Shown here: positions 6,964-14,547 of the stretch, one piece after another
Layout of the letters: each line of letters opens with the position of its first letter
How positions within the stretch are numbered: position 1 is the stretch's first letter
Source of the DNA: Streptomyces altiplanensis
Lineage (GTDB): Bacteria; Actinomycetota; Actinomycetes; Streptomycetales; Streptomycetaceae
Direction: 5' to 3'
DNA length: 33,603 bases
NCBI GenBank assembly: GCA_003719395.1
Contig: RHMC01000077.1
Span: 1-33,603, forward strand
The notes under the pieces: generated by a model
What the model was told of the DNA's origin: nothing
What the model saw: only the letters and a program-made list of their open reading frames with translations
Databases searched by the model: none
Position numbers and translations under genes: made by a program

Positions 6964-7211
6964 CGCCCGCCGCCGTGGACGGCCGGGTCCACCCGGCCAC
7001 ACGCTGCGGCAGGCCTACGCCGAAGTGCGACCGCGGCCCGAAGCAGCCGCCATGAGCGCGCGGGCCCCCGCAGCTCCCGGCGCCCGGGGCGCGTACCCCG
7101 AAACCGCGTCGGAGTACGCCGCCTCGTTCGTGTGCGGGGCGGGCCCGGGGGACGGACACGGCCGGCTGGACGGACGAGGCGCCGGTGCTGGTGCCGGTGC
7201 CGGTGCCGGGC
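6964..7211. other. No identifiable gene; includes a four-unit GGTGCC repeat
   Basis: This 248-bp stretch lies between the hydrolase remnant and the 3' end of the next gene. All frames are open because of G+C content, but none resembles a known protein. A tandem hexamer, GGTGCT then three GGTGCC, occupies 7184..7207, next to the stop codon of the minus-strand gene. Confidence 0.4.
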
Positions 7212-7637
7212 TCAGGCTTCGGTGGCCGCCGCCAGCGTGGCGGGGTCCACCCCGGTCAGTTCCACGATGCGGTGCGGCGGGACACCGGCCGCCAGGGCCT
7301 TGCCGAGCAACGCGTCCCGCCCGTCGGCGCAGTCGCGGAAAGCCAGGAGTTCCTCCTCGAGGCGGGCCGTCGCCTCCGGAGCACCGGCCCGCCGGACGCG
7401 TTCGAGCTCCTCCTCGCTGAGCGGGACCGGCAGCCGTTCGGCTCCCTCGGGGACGAAACCGTTCTCCTCGGGCGGCAGTACCCGCACGTGCTCCTGGTGC
7501 GCCGTGACGCCCTGGGCGTCGAACCACGCCTGCACGGCGGAGGTCTCCAGGCATTCGAGGTCACCGACGACGGACAACGCCACCCCCAGGTGCCTGGCCG
7601 AGGCGTCCGCGAGAAACAGGTAGGCGTCGTCCGTCAT
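7212..7637 (-). CDS. Conserved hypothetical protein, 141 aa
   Basis: The start ATG at 7637 (MTDDAYLF) is chosen for AAGGA nearby and because upstream residues in the open frame look non-coding. The protein is acidic and mostly helical: 'LADASARHLGVALSVVGDLE', 'SEEELERVRRAGAPEATARL' and 'EELLAFRDCADGRDALLGKA'. The C-terminal 'ALAAGVPPHRIVELTGVDPA' resembles a helix-turn-helix recognition unit of the kind seen in short Streptomyces proteins of unknown role. There is no signal peptide or membrane segment. It is transcribed in the same direction as the serine hydrolase upstream, 109 bases away. I do not recognise a named family. Confidence 0.65.
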   Translation of the reverse strand: MTDDAYLFLADASARHLGVALSVVGDLECLETSAVQAWFDAQGVTAHQEHVRVLPPEENGFVPEGAERLPVPLSEEELERVRRAGAPEATARLEEELLAFRDCADGRDALLGKALAAGVPPHRIVELTGVDPATLAAATEA

Positions 7638-7746
7638 CTTCGAGTCCTTCGTGCGGGTGCTGGATCGGTCGGTTCCGTTCTTTCTTTTACCCCGGCACAC
7701 GGAAGTCACCACCCGGCCGCACGGCACAGAACCCGGCCGGGGGCTG

Positions 7747-9115
7747 TCAGCGCAACTGCTCGGGCGTGACCAGGGACCGGAGCGGGGGCAGGGATCCGGG
7801 CGCCGACTGGCGGAGGGACGTCGAGGGCTTGCCCGGCCCGCCGCTGAGCGCTCCGTCGACGTACGAGAACAGCGCCGCCCCTATCGGGTCCGGCTTCGGC
7901 TTGTTCTGCTCGTCGAACCGCTCGTACTTCATGAGGTTGTAGCCGACGGCGACCTGCCTGCGGCCGTTCTCGGTGGAGAGCGCCCAGGTCCCGGCCCCGA
8001 AGACGCCGCCGTCGTGGCCCCAGTACCAGCCGCCGCTGGGCATGCGCAGGGTGTAGATGCCCAGGCCGTAGCGCATCGCGACGTCCTGGCCCGGATCGGG
8101 CTCGTAGGCCGGGACGGTGGTCTTCATGGCGCGCAGTTCGGCGGGGCCGAGCAGCTTGCCGCCCAGCAGCTGGCGGTAGAAGTCGTTGAGGTCCCGCATC
8201 GTCGAGATCATCGCTCCGGCCGTGCCCGCCCAGGACATGTCGTAGACGCTGTAGTCGCGGGCCGGCTCGATGTAGCCGTACATCGATTCGTACATCCTGG
8301 CGTGCGGCCCGGATATGTAGGGCGAGCTCGGGAAGTAGGTGTGCCGCAGCCCGGCCTTACGGATGACGTTGCGGGTGATGTACGTTTCCGGGTCCTCGCC
8401 CGTGACCTTCTGCAACAGCAGTCCGGCGATGACGTAGTTGGTGTTCGCGTAGGAGTGCGTGCCGCGCTCGGCGACCGGCGGCGCCGCGAGCCCGAGACGG
8501 ACGAGCTGCTCCGGTTGCAGACGGCGGAAGCGGTTCTCGTCGAGCTCCTTGCCCGGGTCCACGGTCAGGCCGGGGAAGGCGGGGAGTACGTAATCGGGGA
8601 TGCCGCTGGTGTGGTTGAGCAGCATACGCACCGTCACCTCGCGTCCCCGCTCGCCGGGTATCAGCTCGGGCAGGTAGCGTCCGATCGGTGCGTCGAGCTC
8701 GATGCGGCCCTTGTGGACCTGCTGGAGGACGGCCACCGCGGTGAAGGTCTTGGTGATGCTGCCGATCCGGTGCTCGAAGTCGGGGCGCATCCGGCGCTCG
8801 GTGTCCACGTCGGCCAGCCCGGCGGCTCCCCGCCACTGCTCGGAGCCGTCGCGGACCGCGGAATAGGCCCCGTACATACCGGCTTCGTGGAATGCCGCGA
8901 GCGAGCTCCGGAGGGCTGCCCGGTCAAGTCCGCGCCCGGGCCCGGCGAACGGCGCGGCGGACGAGCCGGACCCGGTGGCGGCGGGGAGCGGTCGCCGCGG
9001 GGCTCGGCCGCCTGCGCGGCACGGCCCCGAGCGACAGGACGGCGGCCGTGGCCACCGCGGCCAGGCGGAGTCTCCGGTGCTCCGGGCGGGGGGCGTTGGC
9101 GCGGGCGAGGGGCAT
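7747..9115 (-). CDS. Secreted serine hydrolase / D-Ala-D-Ala carboxypeptidase-like (class C beta-lactamase family), frameshifted
   Basis: The ATG at 9115 follows AGGAG and begins a signal peptide ('RRLRLAAVATAAVLSLGAVP' hydrophobic core). The catalytic domain carries the three family motifs: S-I-T-K in 'RIGSITKTFTA', Y-A-N in 'THSYANTNYVIAG', and H-D-G in 'WGHDGGVFGAG'. Such enzymes act outside the cell on peptidoglycan-like peptides or beta-lactams, like the Streptomyces R61 DD-peptidase. The signal peptide frame and the catalytic frame differ. Two missing bases, near 9015..9019 and near 8985..8991, would join them as a 456-aa protein with an 'AQA' cleavage region, which is a normal length. 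I treat this as an intact gene with sequencing indels. Confidence 0.8.
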
Positions 9116-9262
9116 GGTCACTCCTGTTTCGTCACTCGTGCACGGTGGGTGTTCGATTTCCCCATCCTCGTCGCACCGCTGCGGCTCGCCCTCCGCCCGC
9201 AGCACGATCTTCTGCACAGGAACACATGACAAACGTCAGGCTTCGGACGGCGCCGGGGGCGA

Positions 9263-10242
9263 TCACGGTGAGGTGCGCGTCGTCCTGAAGCTGCGCCGGT
9301 AGTCGCTGGGGGAGACCCCGACCTGGCGGGTGAAGTGGCGGCGCAGGTTGGCCGCCGTGCCGAGGCCGCTCTCCTCGCCGATGCGGTCGATCGGCAGGTC
9401 GGTCGATTCGAGGAGCGACTGGGCGTGGGCCAGGCGGCGGCCCAGCAGCCACTGGAGCGGGGTGGTGCCGGTGGACGCCTGGAGGCGGCGGTAGAAGGTG
9501 CGCGGGCTCATGCGGGCGCGGCGGGCCATGTCGTCGACGGTGAGCGGCTCGTGGAGGCGGGCCGCCGCCCACTGGAGAGCCGGGCCGAGGTTGTCGTCGT
9601 CGGTCTCGGGGACGGGATGGTCGATGAACTGGGCCTGTCCGCCCGTGCGGTGGGCGGGGACGACCAGGCGGCGGGCCAGCTGGCCCGCGACCCGGGCCCC
9701 GAAGTCGCGGCGGACCAGGTGCAGGCAGAGATCGAGGCCGGCGGCGGCTCCGGCGCTGGTGAGGACGTTGCCGTCGTCGGTGTAGAGGACGGAGTCGTCG
9801 ACCAGGACCTTCGGGTAGCGCTCGGCGAGCGCCGCCGTGTGCTGCCAGTGGGCGGTGGCGCGGCGGCCGTCGAGCAGTCCGGCCGCGGCGAGCGCGAACG
9901 CGCCGGTGCACAGGGACACCATGCGGGCCCCGGAGCCGGCGGCGCGCGCAGCGCGTCGACGAGTTCGGGCGGCACGTCCTGGCCGTCCTCGACGCACGGG
10001 TCGGGGACCGAGGGCACGATCACGGTGTCCGCCCCGGCGAGCGCGTCGAGTCCGTGCGGAGTCGAGAGGGAGAAGCCGGTGCTGGGAGCGCTCTTGCGCG
10101 TACCGCACAGGCGCAGGTCGTACCAGGGGTCGGCGAGATCGGGCTGCGGGACGCCGAAGACCGCGCAGGCGATCGACAGTTCGTGCAGTTCCCAGGGGGA
10201 GATGCCCGCGTCCTCGGCCACGGCTATGGCGACGGTGTGCAT
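9263..10242 (-). CDS. GlxA-family AraC-type regulator (DJ-1/PfpI domain plus AraC HTH), one frameshift
   Basis: The ATG at 10242 starts 'MHTVAIAVAEDAGISPWELH'. An N-terminal DJ-1/PfpI (class I amidotransferase-like) domain of about 190 residues includes the nucleophile-elbow-like 'MVSLCTGAFALAAAGLLDGR'. A C-terminal AraC double helix-turn-helix follows ('PLTVDDMARRARMSPRTFYR', 'GTTPLQWLLGRRLAHAQSLL', 'GLGTAANLRRHFTRQVGVSP'). The frame breaks at about 9941..9950, where 'CTGCGCGCG-CCGCC' on the minus strand lacks a G; restoring it gives a 326-aa protein of normal size. It is divergent from the imine-reductase-like gene with 126 bases between, so it probably regulates that gene. The inducer is unknown. 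Confidence 0.88.
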
Positions 10243-10368
10243 GCGGGCGAGCGTACGGCAGGAATTTTGCGGAGGGAGGCACTCCTGCCACTGTCGGCGG
10301 ACGCCGGGCGCTGCGAGGGTTGATCTCGCCAAGAAGCAATACACACTGCGCATTTGGGAGATACGACA

Positions 10369-11235
10369 ATGAACCGGGAAAACGTCACGGTCCTCGGCCT
10401 GGGACAGATGGGGACGGCGCTGGCGGACGCTTTCCTCGCCGCCGGCCACCCCACGACCGTCTGGAACCGCACCCCGGCCAAGGCGGACCCGCTCGTCGCC
10501 CGGGGCGCCGTGCGCGCGGCGACGCCCGGCGACGCCGTGACGGGCGCCGGGGTCGTGGTGGTCTGCGTGCTCGACTACGACGCCGTACGGGAACTGCTGG
10601 AGCCGGTGGCCGGGTCGCTCGCGGGCCGTACGGTCGTCAACCTCACCACCGGCTCGCCCGAGCAGGCCAGGCGGACGGCGTCCTGGGCGGCCGGGCACGG
10701 CTTCGGCTACCTCGACGGCGCCATCATGTCGACGCCGCCCGGGGTCGGCGACCGGGCGAGCATGTTCCTCTACAGCGGCTCACCCGCCGCCTTCGCCGCC
10801 CACCGGGACACCCTGGCCGCCCTGGGCGACCCCGTCGACCTCGGCGACGACCCCGGCGTCGCCTCGCTCTACGACCTGGCGCTGCTCGACCTGATGTGGG
10901 CGACGCTGAGCGGCTGGCTGCACGCCACGGCCCTGGCGGGCGCCGACGGCGTGGCCGCGACGGCGTTCACCCCGGTCGCCATCCGCTGGCTGAGCGCGGT
11001 GACGGGCTTCATGGGGACGTACGCCGGGCAGGTGGACGCCGGCCACTACCCGGGCGACGACGCCACTCTCGACGTGCAGCGCGTGGCGATCGCGCACCTG
11101 GTCCACGCGGGGAGGGACCGCGGCGTCGACGGGCGGCTGCCCGAGCTGTCGCAGGCGTTGATCGAGCGGGCCGTCGAGGAGGGGAACGGCGGGGACAGCT
11201 ACGCGCGCCTCGACGAGTTGTTCCGCAAGGGCTGA
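10369..11235 (+). CDS. NAD(P)-dependent oxidoreductase, imine reductase-like
   Basis: This 288-aa protein has an N-terminal Rossmann fold with GLGQMG at residues 10-15 and 'VWNRTPAKA' at 31-39, where the Asn-Arg-Thr after strand 2 favours NADPH. The helical C-terminal domain has 'SLYDLALLDLMW' at 166-177. The overall pattern closely follows bacterial imine reductases of the beta-hydroxyacid dehydrogenase superfamily; Asp169 lines up, by my recollection, with the catalytic Asp of the Streptomyces kanamyceticus enzyme. Other superfamily members have a Lys there, and none is seen. Substrates of natural imine reductases are mostly unknown. The start is the ATG at 10369; an in-frame upstream ATG at 10354 is possible. 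It is divergent from a GlxA-type regulator. Confidence 0.82.
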   Translation: MNRENVTVLGLGQMGTALADAFLAAGHPTTVWNRTPAKADPLVARGAVRAATPGDAVTGAGVVVVCVLDYDAVRELLEPVAGSLAGRTVVNLTTGSPEQARRTASWAAGHGFGYLDGAIMSTPPGVGDRASMFLYSGSPAAFAAHRDTLAALGDPVDLGDDPGVASLYDLALLDLMWATLSGWLHATALAGADGVAATAFTPVAIRWLSAVTGFMGTYAGQVDAGHYPGDDATLDVQRVAIAHLVHAGRDRGVDGRLPELSQALIERAVEEGNGGDSYARLDELFRKG

Positions 11236-11271
11236 GCGACGTCGGACGACGGGTGGCCGGCGGTCGGACGT

Positions 11272-11289
11272 ACGACGGAGGGCCGTCGT
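11272..11289. terminator. 7-bp inverted repeat between convergent genes
   Basis: ACGACGG (11272..11278) and CCGTCGT (11283..11289) pair around loop AGGG. The site lies between the imine-reductase-like stop (11235) and the NlpC/P60 stop (11310), and could serve both as a terminator. Confidence 0.4.
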
Positions 11290-11309
11290 GGAGAAGATGC
11301 GGAGACCGC

Positions 11310-12188
11310 TCAGAGCACGCGGACCGCGCCGGTCGGCATGTCGTACGACAGGGGACGCTCGACCACGCCGGTACCGGAGTTCTGCGCGCCGACGAAGTTG
11401 CCGCCGCCCACGTAGATGCCCACGTGGTACGCGCTGCCCGCGCCGCCCCAGTAGAGGATGTCGCCCGGCTGGAGGTTGTCCAGGCCGACCTGGATGCCCG
11501 CGGTCGACTGGGCCTGCGAGACGCGCGGCAGGTCGACGCCGATCGAGCGGAACGCGGCCTGGGTGAGGCCGGAGCAGTCCCACGAGTTGGGGCCGGTGCC
11601 GCCGGAGACGTACGCGTCGCCGACCTGGGCGCGCGCGAAGGCGACCACGGCCGCCGCGCTGCCCGTGGCGGTGGAGGACGACGAGGACGAGGAGGAGTCG
11701 GAGGAACCGACGGAGACGCCGGAGTCACCGGCGGAGGCGCTGAGCGTCGTGCGCTCCGCGGTGCGCGAGGCGCGCTCCTGCTCGGCCTTCTCGGCGGCCG
11801 CTTCCTTGGCGGCTGCTTCCTCCGCGGCCTTCTTCTTGGCGGCCTCTTCGGCCTTCCGCTCGGCCTCGGCCTTGCGTTCGGCGTCCGCCTTGGCCTTCTT
11901 GGCGGTCTTCGCGGCCTTCTCGGCGGCGGCGTCCTGCTGGGCCTGGAGGTCGTAGGCGTGCGCGACCTGCTGGGTGGCCTCGGCGGAGACGGCGACGGTG
12001 GTCGCCAGGTCCGCGGTGATCGTGGGCATCTCGAGGGTCGCGGTCACCGGCTCGGCATTCGCCGGCCCGGCAGCACCGGCCACCGCGATGGTGCTGAGGA
12101 CGCCACCGGCAACTCCGGCACGGAGCGCGACCTTGGAGGCGCTGCGGCGGGGTTTCCGGTGGCTGGGTATGTGAGCGGTGAGGGACAT
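11310..12188 (-). CDS. Secreted NlpC/P60 peptidoglycan endopeptidase
   Basis: This 292-aa protein starts with a basic region and a hydrophobic stretch ('AGVAGGVLSTIAVAGAAGPA') ending in an Ala-Asn-Ala cleavage-type site. Residues about 80-145 are an Ala/Lys/Glu-rich coiled coil. A Ser-rich linker follows ('GSSDSSSSSSSS'), then the C-terminal NlpC/P60 domain. The catalytic Cys is in 'SWDCSGLTQAAF' and the His in 'AYHVGIYVGGG'. Such enzymes cut the stem-peptide D-Glu/meso-DAP-type bond in the wall. The gene is divergent from nuoA across 707 bp. The ATG has no close ribosome site; a small inverted repeat (AACCGC/GCGGTT) lies just upstream. Confidence 0.92.
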   Translation of the reverse strand: MSLTAHIPSHRKPRRSASKVALRAGVAGGVLSTIAVAGAAGPANAEPVTATLEMPTITADLATTVAVSAEATQQVAHAYDLQAQQDAAAEKAAKTAKKAKADAERKAEAERKAEEAAKKKAAEEAAAKEAAAEKAEQERASRTAERTTLSASAGDSGVSVGSSDSSSSSSSSTATGSAAAVVAFARAQVGDAYVSGGTGPNSWDCSGLTQAAFRSIGVDLPRVSQAQSTAGIQVGLDNLQPGDILYWGGAGSAYHVGIYVGGGNFVGAQNSGTGVVERPLSYDMPTGAVRVL

Positions 12189-12193
12189 GGGAC

Positions 12194-12217
12194 AACCGCT
12201 ATCAGGGGTTCGCGGTT
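12194..12217 (-). promoter_or_regulatory. Inverted repeat just upstream of the NlpC/P60 start
   Basis: AACCGC (12194..12199) and GCGGTT (12212..12217) flank a 12-base loop. In the minus-strand mRNA this hairpin ends about 6 bases before the ATG at 12188, in the place a ribosome site would occupy. No AGGAG-like site was seen closer. A translational control role is possible but unproven. Confidence 0.3.
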
Positions 12218-12425
12218 CCCTTCAAGAAAGGTGGGGTGCGCCACAGTTGCGTCACAGCGGCCCGAATCGGGCGCCGCTCGGGCTTTATTGACGCCGTAAC
12301 GGGCAATACGGGCATGCGTGATCAAGCCTGTGATCATGGGCTTTCCGCAATACGTCCCAATTGCCGGGCGCCTACCATCCGTTCACACTGTTGGCCAAGC
12401 CCGCTTGTATGGAAGCCGGGCGGGC

Positions 12426-12439
12426 GTGACGCAGGTCAC
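12426..12439. promoter_or_regulatory. GTGACGCAGGTCAC inverted repeat, Crp-like
   Basis: Five-base arms GTGAC/GTCAC surround GCAG. The sequence fits the pattern GTG-N6-G-N-CAC that I associate with Streptomyces Crp sites. It is 238 bases from the NlpC start and 457 from nuoA, so it would more likely serve the hydrolase gene. Assignment is by pattern only. Confidence 0.35.
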
Positions 12440-12625
12440 AGATCGGGCGCCCCCGGGGCGCCGTCGGCGCTCGTGAACGCGCGCACGCGTCCACATTCGT
12501 ACGCGAAGCTCCCCCGCCGGGGTGAGTGCGTCCTCTATCACCCGGTGCCGTCCATTGCGAATTTGCCTGCGCGCGCCTGTCTTGATAGCGCAATACGCCT
12601 CCGACCAGCGGTAACACCCTCACTT

Positions 12626-12640
12626 GTCACGGCTCGTGAC
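12626..12640. promoter_or_regulatory. GTCAC-N5-GTGAC inverted repeat in the nuo upstream region
   Basis: GTCAC (12626..12630) and GTGAC (12636..12640) face each other around GGCTC. It is one of several short inverted repeats between the NlpC/P60 gene and nuoA. No specific regulator is proposed. Confidence 0.25.
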
Positions 12641-12759
12641 CAGTCGTGTGCTTCGCGTACAAAGATCACCGCTCATCCGACTTCATGATCCTTCGTCGGG
12701 TGTTGGAGATCACAAAGACGTTGTCGCACCCCGTGTCGCAGATCACAGACCGGCAGGCA

Positions 12760-12765
12760 TAGGAT
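12760..12765 (+). promoter_or_regulatory. Possible -10 element of the nuo operon
   Basis: TAGGAT fits the -10 hexamer of the principal Streptomyces sigma factor. No convincing -35 lies 16-18 bases upstream. If real, transcription would start near 12772, leaving a leader of about 125 bases and placing the Rex-like site just after the start. Confidence 0.3.
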
Positions 12766-12780
12766 GCGAAGCAGCCGGGT

Positions 12781-12798
12781 TTGTGAACTGCCTCACAT
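12781..12798. promoter_or_regulatory. Rex-type operator (ROP-like) upstream of nuoA
   Basis: TTGTGAACTGCCTCACAT has a perfect left half (TTGTGAA) and a 5/7 right half of the Rex consensus TTGTGAA-N4-TTCACAA. Rex is the NADH/NAD+-sensing repressor of respiratory genes in Gram-positive bacteria, and nuo is an expected target in Streptomyces. The site lies 97 bases before the nuoA GTG and just downstream of a TAGGAT hexamer, where a bound repressor would block transcription. It also reads as TGTGA-N6-TCACA, so a Crp/FNR-type protein is the alternative. Confidence 0.6.
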
Positions 12799-12804
12799 GT
12801 ACGT

Positions 12805-12825
12805 GATCTTCGCGTGGCGAAGATC
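12805..12825 (+). promoter_or_regulatory. Perfect 9-bp hairpin in the presumed nuo leader
   Basis: GATCTTCGC (12805..12813) and GCGAAGATC (12817..12825) are exact reverse complements with loop GTG, about 70 bases before the nuoA start. It could be an operator or an mRNA hairpin. There is no T tract, so a terminator is unlikely. Confidence 0.4.
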
Positions 12826-12895
12826 GCGGAGGCGGTGGAAAACGCAAGCTCCGGTGCGGTCCAACGGTCAAGGACGACTGGAAGGAGCGAGGAGC

Positions 12896-13255
12896 GTGAA
12901 TGCCTACGCGCCCATCCTCGTGCTCGGCGCCCTCGGGGCAGGGTTTGCGATCTTTTCCGTGGTCATGGCCACGCTTATCGGCCCAAAGCGCTACAACCGG
13001 GCAAAGCTTGAAGCGTACGAGTGCGGCATCGAGCCGACACCCACGCCCGCCGGAGGCGGCCGCTTCCCGATCAAGTACTACCTGACGGCGATGCTCTTCA
13101 TCATCTTCGACATCGAGATCGTCTTCCTCTATCCCTGGGCCGTCTCCTTCGACGCCCTGGGGCTTTTCGGGCTCGTCGAGATGCTGCTCTTCGTGCTCAC
13201 CGTCTTCGTTGCCTACGCGTACGTATGGCGGCGCGGCGGCCTGGAATGGGACTGA
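12896..13255 (+). CDS. nuoA: NADH-quinone oxidoreductase subunit A
   Basis: This 119-aa protein has three membrane helices (about residues 5-27, 60-82 and 87-108). The conserved loop 'KLEAYECGIEPTPTP' is a NuoA hallmark near the quinone chamber at the membrane arm/peripheral arm junction. The GTG at 12896 is chosen because GAAGGAG lies 10 bases upstream and the family alignment begins with this first helix; longer in-frame starts read through the regulatory region. It is the first gene of the 14-gene complex I operon, with 18 bases to nuoB. A Rex-like site and hairpin precede it. Confidence 0.96.
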   Translation: MNAYAPILVLGALGAGFAIFSVVMATLIGPKRYNRAKLEAYECGIEPTPTPAGGGRFPIKYYLTAMLFIIFDIEIVFLYPWAVSFDALGLFGLVEMLLFVLTVFVAYAYVWRRGGLEWD

Positions 13256-13273
13256 GGGGCTGAGGGGTCACCA

Positions 13274-13828
13274 ATGGGACTCGAAGAGAAGCTGCCCAGC
13301 GGCTTTCTGCTGACCACCGTCGAACAGGCCGCGGGCTGGGTGCGGAAATCCTCCGTCTTCCCCGCGACCTTCGGCCTCGCCTGCTGCGCCATCGAGATGA
13401 TGACGACGGGCGCGGGCCGTTACGACCTGGCCCGCTTCGGCATGGAGGTGTTCCGCGGCTCGCCGCGCCAGGCCGACCTGATGATCGTGGCGGGCCGGGT
13501 CAGCCAGAAGATGGCGCCGGTGCTGCGGCAGGTCTACGACCAGATGCCGAACCCCAAGTGGGTCATTTCCATGGGTGTTTGCGCCTCTTCAGGCGGAATG
13601 TTCAATAACTACGCAATTGTGCAGGGTGTCGATCACATTGTTCCCGTCGACATCTACCTGCCCGGTTGCCCGCCCCGCCCCGAGATGCTGATCGACTCGA
13701 TTCTGAAGCTGCACCAGAAGATTCAGAACTCCAAGCTCGGGGTGAACCAGGAAGAAGCGGCCCGCGAGGCGGAGGAAGCGGCCCTCAAGGCGCTCCCCAC
13801 CATTGAGATGAAGGGGCTGCTGCGGTGA
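13274..13828 (+). CDS. nuoB: NADH-quinone oxidoreductase subunit B
   Basis: This 184-aa protein, with its ATG at 13274, carries the N2 [4Fe-4S] cluster that passes electrons to quinone. The four ligands are visible: tandem Cys37-Cys38 in 'FGLACCAIEMM', Cys103 in 'MGVCASSGGMF' and Cys132 in 'YLPGCPPRPEM'. The C-terminal 30 residues are a charged Glu/Ala-rich tail common in actinobacterial copies. The stop overlaps the nuoC GTG (GTGA). The subunit is peripheral and sits at the membrane interface with NuoD and NuoH. No irregularity was seen. Confidence 0.98.
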   Translation: MGLEEKLPSGFLLTTVEQAAGWVRKSSVFPATFGLACCAIEMMTTGAGRYDLARFGMEVFRGSPRQADLMIVAGRVSQKMAPVLRQVYDQMPNPKWVISMGVCASSGGMFNNYAIVQGVDHIVPVDIYLPGCPPRPEMLIDSILKLHQKIQNSKLGVNQEEAAREAEEAALKALPTIEMKGLLR

Positions 13829-14547
13829 GCGAGCAGAACAACGGCGTCCCTGAGGACGGCGGCCTCCCCGCCCAGCGCGAGGACACCGCCGAGGTCATCG
13901 GCGTACGCAGGGGCATGTTCGGCGCCAAGAACGGCGGCGACACGAGCGGCTACGGCGGTCTCGTGCGCGTCGTCACGCTGCCCGGTGCCAGCCCGCGGCC
14001 GTACGGCGGGTGGTTCGACGAGGTCGCGGACGAGCTCGAAGGCGCCCTGGAGGAGCAGGACCTCCTCCCGGACAACGCCATCGAGAAGACCGTCGTCGAC
14101 CGCGGCGAGATCACCTTCCACATCGCCCGCGAACACCTGGTGCAGGTGGCGAAGACGCTGCGTGACGACCCGGCCCTGCGCTTCGAGCTCTGCACGGGCG
14201 TCAGCGGGGTCCACTACCTGGAGGACAAGGGCCGCGAGCTGCACGCCGTCTACCACCTGCGCTCGCTCACCCACGGCCGGCTGATCCGCCTCGAAGTGAG
14301 CGCGCCGGACAGCGATCCGCACGTTCCCTCGCTGGTCTCGGTCTACCCGACCAACGACTGGCACGAGCGCGAGACGTACGACTTCTTCGGCCTCGTCTTC
14401 GACGGGCACCCCGCCCTCACCCGGATCATGATGCCGGACGACTGGCAGGGCTTCCCGCAGCGCAAGGACTACCCGCTCGGCGGCATCCCCGTCGAGTACA
14501 AGGGCGCCCAGATCCCGGCTCCGGACCAGCGGAGGTCGTACTCGTGA
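13825..14547 (+). CDS. nuoC: NADH-quinone oxidoreductase subunit C
   Basis: This 240-aa protein starts at the GTG at 13825, overlapping the nuoB stop. The N-terminal 60 residues are a polar extension ('EDTAEVIGVRRGMFGAKNGG') longer than in proteobacteria. The conserved 30-kDa subunit domain follows, with 'HLVQVAKTLRDDPALRFELC' and the signature 'NDWHERETYDFFGLVFDGHP' leading to 'RIMMPDDWQGFPQRKDYPLG'. NuoC is a scaffold of the peripheral arm beside NuoD; it has no cofactor. It is separate from nuoD here, unlike the fused nuoCD of enterobacteria. Confidence 0.97.
   Translation: MSEQNNGVPEDGGLPAQREDTAEVIGVRRGMFGAKNGGDTSGYGGLVRVVTLPGASPRPYGGWFDEVADELEGALEEQDLLPDNAIEKTVVDRGEITFHIAREHLVQVAKTLRDDPALRFELCTGVSGVHYLEDKGRELHAVYHLRSLTHGRLIRLEVSAPDSDPHVPSLVSVYPTNDWHERETYDFFGLVFDGHPALTRIMMPDDWQGFPQRKDYPLGGIPVEYKGAQIPAPDQRRSYS

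Noticed and set aside
7184..7207. Hexamer repeat as a CRISPR or mobile-element signature
   Set aside because: Only four 6-bp units without spacers; ordinary simple-sequence DNA in a high-G+C genome.
8924..9232. Separate small secreted protein at the 5' end of the serine hydrolase
   Set aside because: Its signal peptide joins the hydrolase domain when two bases are restored; it is the N terminus of that gene.
12044..12337. Extra minus-strand ORF upstream of the NlpC/P60 gene
   Set aside because: No domain, poor start context, and it overlaps the signal peptide coding region in another frame.
12189..12560. c-di-AMP (ydaO-type) riboswitch in front of the NlpC/P60 gene, as known for some Streptomyces wall hydrolases
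   Set aside because: I could not find the conserved ydaO blocks on the minus strand here. A covariance-model search would settle it.
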